Part shown: positions 41,792 to 55,602 of the stretch, piece after piece
Position numbering within the stretch: the stretch's first letter is position 1
Layout: the number at the start of each line of letters is the position of its first letter
Assembly (NCBI GenBank): GCA_036927565.1
Contig: JAYESD010000001.1
Coordinates: 276,345,560-276,409,559, forward strand
Source: Tuctoria greenei
Lineage: Eukaryota > Streptophyta > Magnoliopsida > Poales > Poaceae
Reading direction: 5' to 3'
Length of the DNA stretch: 64,000 nt
Notes under the pieces: generated by a model
The model's input: the letters and a program-made list of their open reading frames with translations, nothing else
Database searches by the model: none
What the model was told of the DNA's origin: nothing
Program-made: the position numbers and the translations under genes

Positions 41792-43344
41792 GAATGTGGC
41801 CTAGAGGGGGGGGAGGTGAATAGGCCTTTTTGATTTTTAGTCGGAACCTGCAACACTTAATAACTTGATCAAATACCAAGAAATTGGACTAGTCCGGTAG
41901 AGTGTGGACTAGTCCGGTGTGTGCGGACTAGATTGATCTAGTTAGATCAATGGTCTCAATGCCATCACAATACGCAGCGGAATATAGTATGTAACTTGAA
42001 GGTATTTAGTCAATGAAATTAAATGTAGCACAAATACATTTGGTTTCAATGTTTTAACGTAAGATATGCAAGATCAAGTAAACCCTAGAATGTGATATGA
42101 ATAACTGAGAACAAGATTGACCTAAGAGTTTATCCCGTGGTTCGGTTCCCACAAAGGCAACCTACGTCCACATTGAGGAGCCCACGAAAGGACCAGGTCT
42201 TCTCCAACCCTACCCTCGTTGAATCACCACGAAGGCCGATTCTCTTCCACTAATCACAAAGGGTAAATCACCAAGTTCAAGGAGCCTTCTCACAAGTTGA
42301 GGACTCCCCAAGGTTACAAATCGAACACCACCAAGAACACACTCGTAAGATCTACAATAAAACAACAGAAGCGTGTTAGAGAATCAAACCCAAGAGCTCA
42401 ATCGTGAAGAATTGTGTCTCTCCTTTGATCTAGAGTTTATCCACACAAATTTGATCTTTATTTCGATGGATTGTGTGGAGAGACGTGTTTTCTAGGCTCT
42501 TGGAGGGTGTGACGGCGCAGGGGGTCGAGAGAGTTGAAAGTAGGGCCGTGCACATCTATTTATATGGAGGTTTCCAAAGGTTACCATTAGGGTTTCGAGA
42601 GTACGGACTAGTCCGTGGTGGAGTCCGGACTAGTCCGGTGCGCGGCATGTAGGAAACCCTAAGCTCTCAGGAATACTGAACTTGTCCGACCTTTGGCGGA
42701 CTAGTCCGATTTAGGCTCTGGAGAAGTTTGGACTAGTCTGGTCATTATCGAACTAGTCCAGCTATGGTGAACCCCTTAGTGAATTGGGGACAAGTCCGTA
42801 CGTGGAGGACTTGTCCGATTTTAGTTAGAGAGGTTATCGAACTAGTCCAGATATTATCGGACTTTTCTGATTTCGTGCAAAGCTGTGAAGTGTTGAGGAC
42901 TAGTCCGCACTGGGGAGGACTAGTCCGATCTTAGTCAGAAAGATATCGGACTAGTCCGTGCTGATATCGGACTAGTCCAGTATGTGTAAACCTGGACTGT
43001 GCAGACAAGTCCGCACTGGGAGGACTTGTCCAATTTTGAACAGAGGGATTATAGGACTAGTCCGGGGTATATCGGAATAGTCCGGAACTGTGTAAAATTG
43101 TGCAGTGAATGAGTTTTCTTGTGCTTGAGCTCTTGGGGTGTGTTTCTCCAACACACTCCGTACACACTGATCTAATCTATTCATCTCTTGAGCTCTTTTC
43201 CATATAGATCCTCATTCTCCTTTCTTTTTGCGCTTTCTTTATAATTTCGTTAAAACATGCGCTCATCTCAACAATTTGGTTAGGATCTCATTTGTTTGTC
43301 ATAAATCAACCAAAAACCACAAGGGATGCGTAGATGCACTTTCA
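41792..43344 (-). repeat. copia-X 3' LTR
   Basis: 1553 bp, TGAATGTGGCC...GCACTTTCA on the plus strand, adjoining the polypurine tract AAAAAGGAGGAGAT (reverse strand). A TATA box (ATATAAATAG, about 42556-42566) lies mid-LTR. A dense palindrome array (about 42600-43090) occupies the U3 immediately upstream of it in the element's sense, with a smaller group at 41885-41935. Confidence 0.9.
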
Positions 43345-43835
43345 ATCTCCTCCTTTTTGGTGATTGATGACAACAAATTTAGATTTCACAAAATATGATA
43401 AAAATACATAATTTTCATAAAGTGTGCGCATATGATCTTGGAACAAATTAAGCAAATAAAACATAAGACATATGTGCACTCTTTATGGTGGGGTGCAAAA
43501 CTACATGAGTGTGAGCAATAATCGTGATGAGAATGAAATAATTGACATGGAAATACCAATATCACACATATATGTCAATTCCAAAGCAAAATCACAGATT
43601 ATCTCAAATCATCATCATAAATTTTATAACATAAGCATAAACATAGTCATTCCATCACACCACAATACTAAAGGTAGAGATAACAGAATTAAAGTTTTAC
43701 AACCCAAAAGAGACACAAAAAGATATACAAATGAAGCTCTCATCTCTCAACCTAAAGCTAGGACCTAGTGAATCCCCCTCAATCTCTCCCTCTTTGGCAT
43801 CAAGACACCAAAAAGGAGAGGAGGGATCTAGTGGC
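43345..43835 (-). other. copia-X region between ORF3 and LTR
   Basis: AT-rich sequence including the polypurine tract (43345-43362) and non-coding DNA after the ORF3 stop codon at 43836. The small frames here show no domain. Confidence 0.6.
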
Positions 43836-45104
43836 TTATTCCTCGCTGTTGGTACTCTCCTCGTCTTCATCTTCATCTTCAGGTTGGGTAGGAGGAGGAG
43901 GAGGAGCGGATCCACTCGAAGTGCCCCCAATGCCAAAATAGGCAAACTCAGAAGGTGAAAGAGGTGGCAACTCCGAGAAAATTGAAGCTGAATCATCGGA
44001 TATAACGGGGGATCTGATAGGCTCGATCTCCAGCTTCTGGCAGATATGCTTGACATTTTGCTTGACATATCTCATATGTGCCTTCCTTGTCTTGTTCATC
44101 TTATGAAGTTTCACTTCAGCTTTCTTGCATGAGCCAAAAATGGCAGCCAAGTACTTCAAAAGACCACTTGAGCACCCTTTTTGAGGAGGGGCCCTAGTGG
44201 TGGGAGCAGTCCTCTCATCTCCTCAAGCTCTCCTTGGAGCCTCTTCACTGGACACCAGAGATGGAGCATCTTGGACAGTGGCTTGGGGAGGCTTCTAGGG
44301 CCTCAAAGGAGTGTGATCCACATGCTTCACGAACTTGATTCCTGTGACCTTCTCAATCATAAACATCAAGTAAGGGGCATAGCCACCGGATATGTTCGAT
44401 GTGCAGAAGATGTTGACCATGTCGTTCCAAATGTAGTCAAATATATCAAACTTCCGGTTCTTTCTAATCACCTTCATTAGGGTCCTCAAGTACCCTTGTA
44501 CACTTCCTGCATCCCCATCTTTTGGTGCTATGGTCTTCGCCAGCACCCTATTAAGAACTATGAAGAAGGACTTCATGTTCTTGGTCGATGGAGGATTGTA
44601 CTTTAGGCTAGTATCATAAAGAAAGTCCATCTTATCTTTTCCCAAGACACAATGGTTGTGGATAGTCAGCTCATTTTTGTCGGTGTCTTCTAGGTGAAGC
44701 AGTCTTGCAAACTCATCATAAGTAATGGTGTACTTGGATCCAGGAGTCATCCAAGTCACCCTTTCCTCCTCATCACTAGCAAACAAGCATGTGGCATAGA
44801 ACTGAGCAATAATCTCACCATTCCAGTTATATCTGAAGGCAAATAAGTCATTTAGTCCATGCCTAGCTGCAGCCTCCACCACTTGATCAAAGGCACCACA
44901 ACTCTTCCTTTCAAAATGATTTCAGTCAATCCACTGGCTGCGGACAACTGGAGTCTTCATGGTGAGGCACACAGATCTATAAAAATCTGCGTGGAAGTTA
45001 CTCCAAAATTTGGCATTCTGCCTTCTTTGATCGGTTGTAGCAGTCCACAAATCTGAGTTTGGAAGCCGTATCACTTCCCTTGCCATTAAACTTCTCCACG
45101 GAGG
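43836..45104 (-). pseudogene. copia-X ORF3, C-terminal part
   Basis: Continues on the reverse strand from 55608 across the gypsy insertion. Order: GKGSDTAS-type start, a frameshifted stretch with FWSNFHADFY, QWIDW, a globular central domain (44882-44295, with FRYNWNGEIIAQFYATCLF and YDEFARLLHLED), a stop near 44296, then a basic helix (KKAEVKLHKMNK, QKLEIEPI) and an acidic tail (EDEDEDE). It occupies the position of the envelope-like ORF of SIRE elements, but I see no membrane segment. Its role is unknown. Stops and the 10.5-kb insertion make it non-functional. Confidence 0.75.
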
Positions 45105-47940
45105 TGTAACACCCTCATTTTCATGCATCATGCCCTACAAACACTCATATACATGTTTAACATTAACCCACAACAAGGGGAACGAGTTTAAAATTGATTC
45201 GGAGCATTTAAAATTGATTTGGAACAAAACCGCACTTAAAATGCAGGAAAGTGCGAACTAGTCCGATTATACCGAGGACTAGTCCGATTTCTCTCTGAAT
45301 AAAAATGGACTTGTCCGTTTTTGCTGCGGACTAGTCCGATTTTGGCTCTGGAAACTTTCAGACTTGTCCAATTTTGTGCGGACTAGTCCGATATTCCAAG
45401 AATCCTTGAAAATTTGCTAAGTCCTTGGACTTTTCTGGACTAGTCCGGTGTTCCAGCGGACTTGTCCATTTTCCTCTCTGACTAAAGTCGGACTTGTCCG
45501 ATTTTAGGCCACACTTGTCCGATTTTCTCTCTGGATGACTTCGGACTAGTCCGGTCCTTTCCGGACTTGTCCGATATTTCGTGACTCCGAATTGATCTTT
45601 TGTTTTACGACTTGTTTCTTGGGTTTCACGTTAAGTGGGCCTAGGGACATCGTGCCTAAATCTTTTAGACCCCATGTGGGACTCTAAACCGGCCTCTACT
45701 CCTCTCAAACTCGAAATCCATCTAACCCTAGCCTCCACCTCTATATAAACAACCCCACCCCTTTGCTTGGCATCTATTTGCCACTTTTCCATCCCACCCA
45801 AACCCTAGTTCGTGGAGAGACCATAAAGGAGGGAGGAGAAGATCCCAAGCAAGAAGAAGAAGAGGAGGAAACGAAAGAGGATCAAGATCTCCACCAAGTT
45901 TCGTTCTTCATCACCAATTCATCCCCAAGTTCATCACCAACCCTAGATCACCAAGATCCAAGTACTACCTCCAAGATTCTTGATTCATTGGAGTCCTAAA
46001 AACCTGGTATACCATTCTCTTTTCCTTACGTGAATTTGACCCCTAACCTCTGAATTCACGTCGATCTAGAAAACCCTAATCTGCTGATCTCGTAGAGTGC
46101 AGACTTATTCGGTCCCTAGCGGACTAGTCCGATTTCCCTGGATAAATTGTGTTGAATTAATTCAAAAAACTGACCTAATCAACTCCAAACCTGTATAAAC
46201 TTGTTAAAAGCTATTAGAACTAGTTATTGATCATTAAAAGCAATCTATTGACAAGTTCTATCTTGCATTTGCATAAATCATGCATGTCATGTCATATTGA
46301 GTAATATTGTGCACTCTTTGATTGTGTTTCTTGTCTTGTATGTTTATTATGCGGATTAGACGGATTTGCGCTAGAGAGTGCCGCGGAAGATCTACAACAC
46401 CAAGAGTTTGAAGACTTTGACCCAAACCAACTGCAAGAGCAAGGCAAGTGTCCTTGAAGCATATTGGTCCTGTTTTTAAAATAAATGTTTTGTTTGCAAA
46501 CTGCATGCTTGTGTCAATTTGATGGAAATCCTATGGTAGGAAGTTTACTAGATTTGTTAAACCACCCTTGTCACCTGAAATTTATGGTAGATAGTCGGGA
46601 AGAGCTTTTTACCTTTTTGCTTCGCTTAATTAATTGGGATGGGAAAACAAGACTACACATTTAATTATGCATTAATGATATTTTGGTTAATGTGAACTGG
46701 TCAATATGATATGGTAATGGGTGATCTAAGCAAGCCTGGTATGTGGATGGGTTGGACGTCATGGTGGTTTACTTGCTTTAGATCTAAGGACCAGTTCATG
46801 CGAGAATAATCCAGGACTACAGTACCACCACGAGGCCAAGTATGGGTGCGGCGTAGCTGATTAATTAGGGCTTTGCCAGTGCTATTTGGACCATTAAGGA
46901 TGCTTGGGGAAGGGGTAGTCGGATTGTGTTTGTTGATAATTGGTGGGACTACCCTGGGATCCGAATGGCTCAAGAGGGGGCCCTTAGTTGAAGATGTGCT
47001 CAGTTGGAGGCATCGCCACCGGTGAAACCTCAGTGGGGTCTAAATAGGCTAGTAATCTCTTTGTAAAGGCTATTTTGTGATCTCTTGGCCACACACCGAT
47101 GGAAGTGTGAGACGGCATAATAGAGGTTCTAGTCATCAAAAGGTGATGAAATCACAAACACGTGGGCAAAGTGGTACAAACTCTGCAGAGTATTAAAACT
47201 ATCTTGATAGCCGTGCTCCCGGTTATGAGCACCTGAACAACTTCCATGATTAGAGGGAACTCGGTATTGGGATGGCATTTGGGATGGTTACGGTTGGTAT
47301 TATGGTCATGGTGATATTATGGTTATGGATTAATTTCTGGTATTGAATATGGTTATTGGCAAATGATGAAATCTGAAATTATTGATGAGGATGGTGAATT
47401 GTGGACTGGTATTATGATATTACTTATGATTATGATGGGTTTACTTCATATACATATAATATATTGCTTTTTAAATGTTTTAATGTACTTTTCAGTACTT
47501 TTCCATTATTATTGTCGTCATTTGAATCAGCCACATGTCATACTTTCCACACTTGCTGAGTACGACATGTACTCACTCTTGCAATTCCCCCCAACAGTTG
47601 CAGGTCAGGATTGGGAGTTTAATGGTGATAATGCGGAGTTATAGGCCATGTCTAACGTCAGGTTTGCCTGTGGTGTTTTTGGAGCTGCGCTATCCCTTAT
47701 GCCTAGCTGTTTAGTTTGCTTAATTAGTTTATCTCCACTGCATTAGTTGAACTTGTTATTAATATTCATTAGAGCTTGTATTCGAGGATAATATGATTTG
47801 TGTAATAAAATTTGGTTAATTAATTTTGTTCTGTGGTAATTTTCTGTATATCCTTTTGTGAATGCACTCGTGTATGTGTGATGAACTTCCTGGGCACACA
47901 TATGCGTTAGCTTGGTTCATTTTCGGAACCGGGCGTCACA
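45105..47940 (+). repeat. Gypsy 5' LTR
   Basis: 2836 bp, TGTAACACC...GCGTCACA. Palindromes GGACTAGTCC/GGACTTGTCC cluster at 45250-45570, upstream of the TATA box CTATATAAAC at 45741-45750, with one more near 46120. The rest is U5/R with no coding frame of note. Confidence 0.95.
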
Positions 47941-47943
47941 GAT

Positions 47944-47956
47944 TGGTATCAGAGCC
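47944..47956 (+). other. Gypsy primer-binding site
   Basis: TGGTATCAGAGCC, three bases after the 5' LTR, complementary to the initiator tRNA-Met 3' end. Confidence 0.93.
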
Positions 47957-48206
47957 ACAAGTTGACAGTAGGATGCAGCCTAGATAGAATGAACACTTTA
48001 GAGCACATAGGAGCACTCAGGAATCGATGTGTTTTTGGTTGGAGTGTTGTTTGCTATATATATTGTTTGCTTGTGTGCTTAATAGAGGATTTTGGGGTGC
48101 TTTAGCATTGCCATGTCCACGTAGGCTAGCTAGTTGTTTAGTTTCATATCCCTTGATGCATTTAGTTGGGGACGTTCTCTAATTCTTACCTATTGCTTTT
48201 CTTCAG

Positions 48207-51200
48207 ATGGTGAGGACTCGCAACTAGAGGGATGGCAATGGTGAGGACGAGAACAATGGAGTGCCTCAGAACAACATTGGACAAGGATCTACTCAGGGAG
48301 CTATCAACATTGAGCAGCTATTGGCTATGCAAAACCAGCTCATGCAGACCATGATACAAACTATGGGACATCTGCAGGTTGGCAATATCAACAATCAGCC
48401 CCACATGCCTCCACCGCCACCCCCACCTCCTCATAATCGGTTGGGAGAGTTTATGAGGACTAGGCCGCCAACCTTTGCTCAAGCCGCTAACCCTATGGAT
48501 GCGAATGATTGGCTCAAGTCCGTGGAGAAAAAACTTGCTATTGTCCAATGCAATGACCCGGAGAAGGTGCTATTTGCTTCTCATCAACTCATTGGAGCAG
48601 CTGCGGATTGGTGGGATGCTTATTGCAATGCTCACGAGAATCAAGAAAGGATCACTTGGGCGGAATTCAAGGAGAGCTTCCGTTCTCATTATGTGCCAGA
48701 AGGTGTTATGATCTTAAAGAGGCAAGAATTTGAGAATTTAAGGTAAGGAAGATCAAGCGTGAGTGAATATCTCAACAAGTTCACTCAACTATCAAGGTAT
48801 GCGCCTGAGGATGTGAGTCGGGATAGCCAGAAGCAATACTTGTTCATGAGGGGCTTAAACAATGAAATCCAAGTGCAACTACTCAACTGTGATTATGTCA
48901 ATTTTCAGAAGCTTGTGGACAAAGCAATTGTTGTTGAGAACAAGATTCGTGAGATGAAGCAAGATAATAAGAGAAAGGCGCCATATCAAGGACAACAACA
49001 AGGGAGTAATGTGCGCCCTCGTTTTGCGCCTCCTAATGCGCCATACTACAGCTCCTCCACTCCTATACAGCGCCCTGGCTACGCACCGCGCCCGTCTCAG
49101 TTTGTGCAGCAGCACCCTGTCATGCAAGCACCTAGGCCTCCAATGCCTTTTGCACCTCATGCCAACTATCCTGGTGCCAATGCTCAAAACCAAGCTAGTC
49201 CCAATAATTCTGGTGGAGTTAAGAAGTGCTATACTTGCAGAGAAGCTGGACACTTTGCGCATCAATGTCCTAAGTCAGGCCTTGGTCAAGGAAGCAATGC
49301 ACCGAGGCAAAACCCAAGACCCAATGGAGGACAACCACAAGGGAACCGTGGACAACAGAATTTTGCTCGTGGCAACGTGAACCATGTCTCTACGGAGGAT
49401 GCTCAACAAGCGGATGACGTAGTCATTGGTATGTTTCTCGCCAACTCAAACCCCGCGACTATGTTATTTGATTCTGGAGCATCGCATTCATTCATTGCAT
49501 CGAAGTATGTTGCCAAGTATAGTTTGCCTATCTCTCATATGAAGTTTACTCTATTGGTTAAGTCTCCTGGAGGAGAGATGAGGACAAATATAGTATGTCC
49601 AAAAGTAAGCCTTAGAATAAGGGGGGTAGACTTCTCTGCCAACCTCATTGTTTTGGATTCTCAAGGATTGGACATTATACTTGGTATGGACTGGTCGAGG
49701 AAGCACAATGGAGTTATTGAGTGTGCCACGAAGACGGTGACCAATGAGGAAGGGATCGCCATAGAATTTGTAGCATCTCAAACCGCACCGAAGCAATTGT
49801 AGCTGAATCATATGGACGGTGCCGCAATTGAGGAGATTCCGGTGGTGTGTGAATTTTTGGATGTTTTTCTGGACGAGTTGCCAGGTATGCCACCTGATCG
49901 AGACATTGAGTTTGTTATTGATTTAATACCTGGAACTGCACCTATAGCTAAGAGGCCGTATAGGATGCCTCCTTTGGAATTAGCGGAGCTCAAGAAGCAA
50001 ATTCAATAGCAAGTAGAGAAAGGTTTTATTCGCCCTAGTTCTTCACCTTGTGGAGCGCCCGTTCTATTTGTGGACAAGAAGGATGGATCCCAAAGGATGT
50101 GCATAGATTACCGAGCTCTCAACGTGGTAACAATCAAGAACAAGTATACCTTGCCACGTATAGAAGACTTGTTTAATCATATGAAGGGTGCTTGTGTCTT
50201 CTCTATGATTGATTTGAGGTCAGTATACTTTCAAATGAAGATTAGACCATCGGATATACCCAAGACAACTTTTATGACACGGTATGGATCTTATGAGTAC
50301 ACCGTGATGTCTTTTGGATTGACAAATGCGCCTGCCTACTTTAGTACCTCATGAATAAAGTCTTCATGGAGTACTTGGATAAGTTCGTTGTGGTGTTTAT
50401 TGATGAAATTATGATCTACTCGAAGGATGAGAAGGAACATGAGGAACACTTGAGGCTTACATTGCAAAAATTGAGGGAGCATCAATTGTATGCCAAGTGC
50501 AACAAGTGTCAATTTTGGTTGAAAGAGGTGTCGTTTTTGGGTCATATCATCTCAGGAGAAGGAGTATCGGTTGACCCCGGAAAAGTGAGAGACGTGTTGA
50601 AATGGGAGCGGCCGCAAAATGTCAAGGAAATAAGAAGTTTTCTTGGGATGGCTGGATACTACCGTCGATTCATCAAGGACTTTTCCAAAATAGCCAAGCC
50701 TATGACGGAGTTGCTAATGAAGGGAAAGGCTTTCCAATGGACTCAAGCTTGTCAAAATAGTTTTGAGGAGTTGAAGAAGAGGTTGACAACAGCCCCAGTT
50801 TAGGTACTGCCGAATGTGAGCAAGAGTTTTGATATTTATTGCGACGCATCAAGACAAGGACTTGGATGTGTGCTCATGCAAGAAGGTCAAGTGGTTGCAT
50901 ATGCATTGAGACAATTGAAGAAACATGAGCAGAATTACCCAACGCACGATTTGGAACTCGCGGCCGTGGTACACGCATTGAAAATTTGGAGACACTATAT
51001 TCTTGGACATAGGTGTGAAATTTATACGGATCATAAGAGTTTGAAGTATATTTTCACACAAACGGATCTGAACTTGAGGCAACGGAGATGGTTGGAGCTC
51101 ATCAAAGATTATGATTTGGGGATCAACTATCATCCGGGAAAAGCCAATGTAGTGGCCGATGCTTTGAGTAGAAAGGGAGTAAGTCATCAACTCACAGTTC

Positions 51201-52761
51201 GAGAGTTACCATTCGAGTTATGTAAGGAGTTTGAATGGTTGAACCTCGGATTTGTAAATGAAATGGAGATGATGGAGTTAAACCCAACCTTGGAGCAAGA
51301 AATTTGAGAGGCACAAACTGCAGATGAAGAGATCAAGGAAATCAAGGATAGGACCAAAGAAGGGAGAGAGTTCAGATTTGATGAAGACGAACATGGTACC
51401 TTATGGCTTGGAAAGAGAATCGTTGTGCCTAATGTGAAGCATATCCGGGAGACAATATTAAAGGAGGCACATGACTTGCCGTACTCGATTCATCCTGGTT
51501 GTACAAAGATGTACAAAGCCTTGAAGACTTGCTATTGGTGGGGTAGCATGAAGAAGGACATAGCTGAATACGTAGCATTGTGTGATGTGTGCCAACGAGT
51601 CAAGGTGGAACATCAAAGGCCAGCTGGATTATTACAAGCACTGAAGATCCCAGAATGGAAGTGGGAAGAAATCGGTATAGACTTCATAGTTTGGTTTCCA
51701 CATACTCAATCCGGGTATGACTCAATTTGGGTAATTGTGGATCGCTTAACCAAGTCAGCTCATTTTGTCCCTGTGAAGACCAAATATATAGCCGCACGAT
51801 TGGCCGAAATATACATGGAGCATATTGTGTGTCGACATGGAGCCCCTAAGAAGATTGTCTCGGATAGAGGTTCTCAATTTACCTCCAGATTTTGGCAAAA
51901 ATTGCATGAAGCTTTGGGAACGAGGTTGAATTTTAGTTCAGCATATCATCCTCAAACGGATGGACAAACTGAAAGAACCAAACAAATTTTGGAGGACATG
52001 TTAAGAGCTTGTGCTTTAAAGCATGGGAAGAGTTGGGACAAAAGCTTGCCATATGCAGAATTTTCATACAACAATAGTTACCAAACAAGCTTCAAAATGT
52101 CACCGTATGAAGTGCTTTATGGGAGGAAGTGTAGGACACCTTTATTCTGGAATGAGGCAGGAGAAACTCAAGTATTTGGTCTGGATGTGTTGCAAGAAGC
52201 CGAAAAGCAAGTCCAAATAATTCGTGAAAACTTGAGGTCTGCCCAATCAAGGCAAAAAGGCTATGCGGACAATAGGAGAAGGAAATTAGCCTTTGAAATA
52301 TGAGATTTTGTTTACCTCAAGGTGTCACCAATGAGAGGTCATAAGAGGTTTAACATACGGGGCAAGCTCGCACCTCATTATATTGGACCATTCAAGATTT
52401 TGGACAAAAGAGGAGAAGTAGCGTATAAGTTGGAGATGCCAGCTCACCTTTTGGATGTCCATGATGTGTTTCATGTTTCCCAGCTCAAGAAATGCTTAAG
52501 AGTACCAGAAGAACAAGTGCCAATGGAAGAATTGGAGCTAGAGGAAGATTTGACTTATGCCGAGCAACCGGTCAAAATCTTGGAAACCAAGGAGAGAGTA
52601 ACAAGGAACAAGGTGATTAGATGGTGTAAAGTTCAATGGTAGCACCACACAGAAAAAGAAGCGACGTGGGAATTGGAGGATGATCTCAAGAAGGAATTTC
52701 CCTATCTTTTCTCTTCCGCGTTGAATCTCGAGGGCGAGATTCATTTTAAGAGGGGTAGGTT
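48207..52761 (+). pseudogene. Gypsy gag-pol, many stops and one frameshift
   Basis: ATG at 48207 (MVRTRN). Domains: gag (WWDAYC, FRSHYVPEG), zinc knuckle CYTCREAGHFAHQCP, protease LFDSGASHSFIA, RT, RNase H (YCDASRQGLGCVL), integrase HHCC and DDE core (DFIVWFPH; SDRGSQFTSRFW; YHPQTDGQTER), and a chromodomain-like tail (TRNKVIRWCKVQW). Breaks: stops at 48225, 48744, 49800, 50007, 50801, 51305, 52301 and 52640, and a one-base deletion near 50342. The RT catalytic motif reads FIDE instead of FIDD. The element is dead but could be mobilised in trans. Confidence 0.92.
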
Positions 52762-55602
52762 TGTAACACCCTCATTTTCATGCATCATGCCCTACATACA
52801 CTCATATACATGTTTAACATTAACCCACAACAAGAGGAGCGAGTTTAAAATTGAATCGGAGTATTTAAAATTGATTTGGAACAAAACCGCACTTAAAATG
52901 CAGGAAAGTGCAGACTAGTCCGATTTTACTGAGGACTAGTCCGATTTCTCTCTGACTAAAAATAGACTTGTCCGTTTTTGCTGCGGACTAGTCCGATTTT
53001 GGCTCTAGAAACTTTTGGACTTGTCCGATTTTGTGCGGACTAGTCCGATATTCCAAGAATCCTTGAAAATTTGCTAAGTCCTTGGACTTCTCCGAACTAG
53101 TCCGGTGTTCCAGCGGACTTGTCCGTTTTCCTCTCTGACTAAAGTCAGACTTGTCCGATTTTAGGCCACACTTGTCCGATTTTCTCTCTGGACAACTTCG
53201 GACTAGTCCGGTCCTTTCCGGACTTGTCCTATATTTCGTGACTCCGAATTGATCTTTTGTTTTACGAATTGTTTCTTGGGTTTCATGTTAAGTGGGTCTA
53301 GGGACGTCGTGCCTAAATCTTTTCGAGCTCATGTGGGACTATAAAGCGGCCTCTACTCCTCTCAAACTCAAAATCCATCTAACCCTAGCCTCCACCTCTA
53401 TATAAACAACCCCACCCCTTTGCTTGGCATCTATTTGCCAATTTTCCATCCCACCCAAACCCTAGTTCGTGGAGAGCCACCATCAAGGAGGGAGGAGAAG
53501 ATCCCAAGCAAGAAGAAGAAGAGGAGGAAACAAAAGAGGATCAAGATCTCCACCAAGTTTCGTTCTTCATCACCAATTCATCCCCAAGTTCATCACCAAC
53601 CCTAGATCACCAAGATCCAAGTGCTACCTCCAAGATTCTTGATTCATTGGAGTCCTAAAAACCTGGTATACCTTCTATTCTCTTTTCCTTACTTGAATTT
53701 GACCCCTAAACTCTGAATTCACGTCGATCTAGAAAATCCTAATCTGCTGATCTCGTAGAGTGCGGACTTATTCGGTCCCTAGCGGACTAGTCCGATTTCT
53801 CTGGATAAATTGTGTTGAATTAATTCCAAAAACTGACCTAATCAACTCCAAACCTGTATAAACTTGTTAAAAGCTATTAGAACTAGTTATTGATCATTAA
53901 AAGCAATCTATTGACAAGTTCTATCTTGCATTTTCATCAATCATGCATGTCATGTCATATTGAGTAATATCGTGCACTCTTTGATTGTGTTTCTTGTCTT
54001 GTATGTTTATTATGCGGATTAGACGGATTTGCGCTAGAGAGTGCCGCGGAGGATCTACAACACCAAGAGTTTGAAGGCTTTGACCCAAACCAACCGCAAG
54101 AGCAAGGCAAGTGTCCTTGAAACATATTGGTCCTGTTTTTAAAATAAATGTTTTGTTTGCAAACTGCATGCTTGTGTCAATTTGATGGAAATCCTATGGT
54201 AGGAAGTTTACTAGATTTGTTAAACCACCCTTGTCACCTGGACTTTATGGTAGAGAGTCAGGAAGGGCTTTTTACCTTTTTGCTTCGCTTAATTAATTAG
54301 GATGGGAAAACAACACTACACATTTAATTATACATTAATGATATTTTGGTTAATGTGAACTGGTCAATATGATATGGTAATGGGTGATCTAAGCAAGCCT
54401 GGTATGTGGATGGGTTGGATATCATGGTGGTTTGCTTGCTTTAGATCTAAGGACCGGTTCATGCAAGAATAAGCTAGGACTACAGTGCCACCATGAGGCC
54501 AAGTATGGGTGCGGCATAGCTGATTAATTAGGGCTTTGCCAGTGCTATTTGGACCATTAAGGATGCTCGGGGAAGGGGTAGTCGTATTGGGTTTGTTGAT
54601 GATTGGTGGGACTACCCTGGGATCCGAATGGCTCAAGAGGGGGCCCTTGGTTGAAGATGTGCTCAGTTGGAGGCATCGCCACCAGTGAAACCTCAGTGGG
54701 GTCTAAAAGGCTAGTAATCCCTTTCTAAAGGCTATTTTGTGATCTCTTGGCCACACACCGATGGAAGTGTGAGACGGCATAATAGAGGTTCTAGTCATCG
54801 AAACGTGATGAAATCACAAACACGTGGGTAAAGTGGTACAAACTCTGCAGAGTATTAAAACTATCATGATAGCCGTGCTCCCGGTTATGAGCACCTGGAC
54901 AACTTCCATGATTAGAGGGAACTTGGTATTGGGATGATATTTGGGATGGTTACGGTTGGTATTATGGTCATGGTGATATTATGGTTATGGATTAATTTCT
55001 GGTATTGAATATGGTTATTGGCAAATGGTGAAATCTGGAATTATTGATGAGGATGGTGAATTGTGGACTGGCATTATGATATTACTTATGATTATGATGG
55101 GTTTACTTCATATACATATAATATATTGCTTTTTAAATGTTTTAATGTACTTTTCAGCACTTTGCCATTATTATTGTCGTCATTTAAATTGGCCACATGT
55201 CATACTTTCCACACTTGCTGAGTACGACATGTACTCACTCTTGCAATCCCCCCCAACAGTTGCAGGTCAGGATTGGGAGTTTAATGGTGATAATGTGGAG
55301 TTATAAGCCGTGTCTACCGTCAGCTTTGCCCGTGGTGTTTTTGGAGCTGCGCTATCCCTTATGCCTAGCTGTTTAGTTTGCTTAATTAGTTTATCTCCGC
55401 TGCATTAGTTGAACTTGTCATTAATATTCATTAGAACTTGTATTCGAGGATAATATGGTTTGTGTAATAAAATTTGGTTAATTAATTTTGTTCTGTGGTA
55501 ATTTTCTGTATATCCTTTTGTGAATGCACTCGTGTATGTGTGATGAAGATCCTGGGCACACATATGCGTTAGCTTGGTTCATTTTCGGAACCGGGCGTCA
55601 CA
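52762..55602 (+). repeat. Gypsy 3' LTR
   Basis: 2841 bp, same termini as the 5' LTR and followed by GGAGG. Its palindromes sit at about 52915-53230 and carry point changes relative to the 5' copy. Confidence 0.95.

Larger units (their letters stand above)
45105..55602 (+). mobile_element. Complete Ty3-gypsy chromovirus (Tekay/Del-like)
   Basis: 10.5-kb element with LTRs 45105-47940 and 52762-55602, PBS at 47944, gag-pol, a polypurine tract (AAGAGGGGTAGG before 52762) and target duplication GGAGG at 45100-45104 and 55603-55607. RT-RNase H-integrase order defines Ty3-gypsy, and a C-terminal chromodomain-like segment points to the Tekay/Del lineage. About eleven mismatches in the first 205 bp of the two LTRs indicate an older insertion than copia-2. 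Confidence 0.95.
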
